From Luteirhabdus pelagi (GTDB taxonomy: Bacteria > Bacteroidota > Bacteroidia > Flavobacteriales > Flavobacteriaceae): a stretch of DNA of 64,000 nucleotides. The position numbers and the translations under genes are program-made. The stretch is taken from NCBI RefSeq assembly GCF_016827595.1, contig NZ_JAECMS010000004.1, positions 248,001 through 312,000 of the forward strand. Reading direction: 5' to 3'. Under the pieces are notes generated by a model. The model had not been told where the DNA came from and searched no databases. It saw only the letters and a list, made by a program, of their open reading frames with translations. Shown here piece after piece: positions 62,137 to 64,000 of this stretch (position 1 is its first letter; each line of letters starts with the position of its first letter).

Positions 62137-62376
62137 ATGAAAAAAATTGTAATGGTAAGCGCCCTCTCATTACTAGCTATAGGGCTTACTTCCTGCAGGG
62201 AAACAGAGACAAAAACTGAGACGAAGGAAGTTATTCGTGAAGTTGAAGTTGAAGCTGAGGAAACCGAAGAAGAAACCGAAGGAATCCTAGAGCGTACTGC
62301 GAAGGAGGTCGATAAGGAAGTTAATGAGGAAATCGACGAAGAAATCGACAAAATCGGAAACGACGACGGTCAATAA
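62137..62376 (+). CDS. Tiny acidic lipoprotein A
   Basis: 79 residues. Lipobox cysteine 20 (AIGLTSC-RETE) followed by a chain almost wholly of Glu, Lys, Thr and Val (EVIREVEVEAEETEEETEG), so probably a charged helix or disordered brush on the membrane. The mature start TSCRET is the same as in the next gene. Unknown function. Confidence 0.75.
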   Translation: MKKIVMVSALSLLAIGLTSCRETETKTETKEVIREVEVEAEETEEETEGILERTAKEVDKEVNEEIDEEIDKIGNDDGQ

Positions 62377-62393
62377 CAATTAAAAACCTAACT

Positions 62394-62645
62394 ATGAAAA
62401 AACAATTTTTAGCTTTCGCCATGATTGCCTTTATCGGATTTGGAGTAACCTCTTGTCGCGAGACTACGGAGGAGGAAAAAGCCGAGGAAATGATTGAAGA
62501 GATGGAGGAAGAAGGAGCCGACATCAAGAAAAAGGTTGATGGCGACGAAACGAAAATCAAGATGGAAACCGAAGATAAAGAGGTGAAAATCAAAAAAGAA
62601 GATGGTGAGACCAAAATGAAGGTCGAAACCGAAAATAATGGGTAA
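62394..62645 (+). CDS. Tiny charged lipoprotein B
   Basis: 83 residues. Lipobox cysteine 21 (FGVTSC-RETTEEE). The rest alternates Glu and Lys in a repeated pattern (ETKIKMETEDKEVKIKKED). Seventeen bases after lipoprotein A, same lipobox context, so a diverged tandem duplicate. Followed by a bidirectional terminator. Confidence 0.75.
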   Translation: MKKQFLAFAMIAFIGFGVTSCRETTEEEKAEEMIEEMEEEGADIKKKVDGDETKIKMETEDKEVKIKKEDGETKMKVETENNG

Positions 62646-62670
62646 ATAAACCTAAATGTAAATTTATAAA

Positions 62671-62695
62671 AACCAGCTTTCGGGCTGGTTTTTTT
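62671..62695. terminator. Bidirectional intrinsic terminator
   Basis: Stem AACCAGC / GCTGGTT with loop TTTCGG, followed by T7 to the right and, on the other strand, by TTTTTAT. It serves both the lipoprotein pair and the convergent S24 repressor gene. Confidence 0.85.
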
Positions 62696-63464
62696 ATGTA
62701 TTTAGATTTCTGATTTGGCCTTTTAACTCCTCCATCGATTGCTGTAATTGCTGAAATAGCGTACTCTCCGCAGGTTCATCGATGCCGAACGAAATCTTGC
62801 TATTTACCTGCCATAATTCTTGAATATCCCGAACCTTTACATCGATGGGAAGGTATTCTGGGTTCAAGGAAATAAGACGAACTTTTTCTGGAGAATCCGG
62901 TACTTTTTGAAGTTTTTTTACCAAAACCGAATCATGAAGGACTACAATATATATTTTACTATCGGAAGCCTCCGCAAGACTTGGAACCGCCTTTCCGAGC
63001 ACCCATTCCTTCGGCCGTATGTTCGGCAACATACTATCGCCTTCTACCTGAAACCCACGATAGGTAGCATTTCGGTATTGCGGCAACGGCATATGGAAAG
63101 AAGGGAGGCTCTCAAACCAATCGGTATCCTGAATATTATGAGGATATCCAGCAGCAGCTTTTTGATTGACCAATAATATAGTCTCATCGCCTTGAGAATC
63201 CAAGGTAATCATCTTCGGGCTTACATCATTTCCGCTGGCATCAAGATATTGACTGAAACTCTTTCCAAACAACCACAATGGATTAATATTGAATTGACGC
63301 AACAATTCCATTACTACTTTCCCGGTAATTTTGGTTTTTCCCCGTTCGATATCAGCGGTTGTACTTCCAATATCCAAAAGTTCAGCAAACGCCTGCTGCG
63401 TATACCGTTGCTCTTCTCGAACCTTTCTAAACCGTTTAGCTTCAATAGGTAATGCATTTTCCAT
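62694..63464 (-). CDS. LexA-like repressor: XRE helix-turn-helix plus S24 peptidase
   Basis: 256 residues from ATG 63464. The N-terminal XRE domain (about 8-62, EEQRYTQQAFAELLDIGSTTADIERGK in short form) precedes a linker with QKAAAGYP (possible Ala105-Gly106 self-cleavage site). The C-terminal S24 fold has the nucleophile Ser144 (EGDSM) and general base Lys183 (SVLVKKL), as in LexA and CI. It should act as a repressor inactivated by RecA-stimulated or other self-cleavage (inference). Divergent from the DNA-repair radical SAM gene, with three inverted-repeat sites between. A promoter TATATTTG lies at 63475-63468, almost touching the ATG. Confidence 0.87.
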   Translation of the reverse strand: MENALPIEAKRFRKVREEQRYTQQAFAELLDIGSTTADIERGKTKITGKVVMELLRQFNINPLWLFGKSFSQYLDASGNDVSPKMITLDSQGDETILLVNQKAAAGYPHNIQDTDWFESLPSFHMPLPQYRNATYRGFQVEGDSMLPNIRPKEWVLGKAVPSLAEASDSKIYIVVLHDSVLVKKLQKVPDSPEKVRLISLNPEYLPIDVKVRDIQELWQVNSKISFGIDEPAESTLFQQLQQSMEELKGQIRNLNT

Positions 63465-63467
63465 ATT

Positions 63468-63497
63468 CAAATATACACTTATTTGGAATATATCCAA
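63468..63497 (-). promoter_or_regulatory. Promoter of the S24 repressor gene with overlapping operator
   Basis: Minus-strand TTG (63497-63495), 19-base spacer, TATATTTG (63475-63468). Start codon 3 bases further, so the message may be leaderless. The palindrome TTGGA-ATATA-TCCAA (63483-63497) covers the -33 region. Confidence 0.55.
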
Positions 63498-63515
63498 TTT
63501 TATGAGGATAATTTC

Positions 63516-63557
63516 TTTGTTATTGGAATATTTCCTTATTTTTGGCAGAATTCCAAA
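63516..63557 (+). promoter_or_regulatory. Promoter and operator sites of the radical SAM gene
   Basis: TATTTTTG at 63537-63544 (with TTTG at 63516-63519, 17-base spacing) is the likely promoter. It is overlapped by TTGGAATATTTCC (63523-63535) and TTTGG-CAGAATT-CCAAA (63541-63557). The half-sites TTGGA/TCCAA equal those at 63483-63497, as expected for binding by the S24 repressor. Confidence 0.5.
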
Positions 63558-63569
63558 TCCTAACAATTC

Positions 63570-64000
63570 ATGAATTTCGACCGGATAAAAGAAAAGCTTG
63601 AAATCCTTGCCGATGCAGCAAAATATGATGTTTCCTGTGCCTCGAGCGGCAGTAAACGATCCAATAAAAACAAGGGCTTAGGAAATAGCAGCGGTATGGG
63701 AATTTGCCATAGTTACACCGAGGATGGTCGCTGTGTCTCACTATTGAAGATTTTACTTACCAATCATTGCATTTTCGACTGCGCCTATTGTGTTACTCGA
63801 AGAAGCAATGATATAAAAAGAGCAGCATTTAAAGTGCAGGAGGTCGTTGACCTCACTATCAATTTTTATCGCCGTAATTATATTGAAGGATTGTTCCTAA
63901 GTAGCGGAATTTTCAAAAATGCCGATTACACCATGGAACGGTTGATTCAGGTGGCGAAGAAACTTCGAGAGGAGGAAAACTTCAACGGTTATATTCATTT
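63570..64000 (+). CDS. Putative DNA modification/repair radical SAM protein (cut by window edge)
   Basis: N-terminal 143 codons visible. It starts MNFDRIKEKLEILADAAKYD, has a Ser/Lys/Asn-rich turn, and the radical SAM cluster C67-x3-C71-x2-C74 (NHCIFDCAYCVTRRSND). This early sequence matches the TIGR03916-type 'putative DNA modification/repair radical SAM' family, often next to a uracil-DNA-glycosylase-like gene; that partner would lie beyond the window. The divergent S24 repressor suggests damage-inducible control (inference). Confidence 0.85.
   Translation, partial: MNFDRIKEKLEILADAAKYDVSCASSGSKRSNKNKGLGNSSGMGICHSYTEDGRCVSLLKILLTNHCIFDCAYCVTRRSNDIKRAAFKVQEVVDLTINFYRRNYIEGLFLSSGIFKNADYTMERLIQVAKKLREEENFNGYIH

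Overview
The window comes from a member of the Bacteroidota, almost certainly a Flavobacteriaceae. Evidence: a complete gldKLMN gliding/type IX secretion cluster, two proteins with C-terminal type A T9SS sorting domains, SusC-like TonB-dependent receptors with an N-terminal carboxypeptidase-regulatory domain, an exosortase XrtF pair, an HYC_CC_PP-type protein, and many promoters of the Bacteroidota form TTTG-N19-21-TAnnTTTG. The genus cannot be fixed from the sequence. Most of the window is ordinary chromosomal core.

Layout. 1-1099: end of a nucleoside salvage operon (deoC, deoD), then a 470-base spacer full of 7-base tandem repeats. 1573-3770: a stress pair (usp, hpf) and a YitT-type membrane protein. 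3918-7017: two tandem paralogous T9SS cargo proteins, each with seven internal repeats. 7043-10767: an iron-type TonB receptor and a PepSY membrane protein behind a promoter flanked by two matching operator-like sites. 10922-11582: an initiator tRNA gene whose two ends are duplicated around it. 11655-17210: AsmA-like protein, small conserved proteins, ABC-F ATPase, FAD oxidoreductase. 17275-21901: gldKLMN. 22019-26589: a degenerate arginase-fold protein, topA, and a membrane protein. 26776-31307: a tight operon of miaB, a sigma-54 activator, lptE, a TPR-like protein and secG, followed by groES-groEL behind what looks like a sigma-54 promoter. 33844-41454: a ten-gene leftward block of copper/heavy-metal handling genes ending upstream in xrtF. 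41540-43949: GAF-type methionine sulfoxide reductase-like protein, lipoprotein, MacB-like permease. 44129-51273: purH and the cell-shape operon mreBCD-mrdA-rodA. 51274-56602: an accessory stretch with a secreted endonuclease and six secreted or membrane proteins mostly of unknown function, two of the transcription units being preceded by the same 29-base motif. 56603-62021: a lone ABC permease, a tail-specific protease, waaA and a DUF2461 protein. 62137-64000: two tiny charged lipoproteins, then a LexA-like (XRE-S24) repressor divergent from a DNA-repair radical SAM gene that runs off the window.

The most unusual material is (i) the secreted-protein island with its shared leader motif at 52149-56358, (ii) the tRNA-fMet locus surrounded by copies of its own ends, (iii) the sigma-54 activator operon next to a groESL promoter with a strong -24/-12 match, and (iv) the LexA-like repressor with three inverted-repeat sites over a divergent promoter. 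All functional statements rest on reading motifs by eye; no database search was possible.
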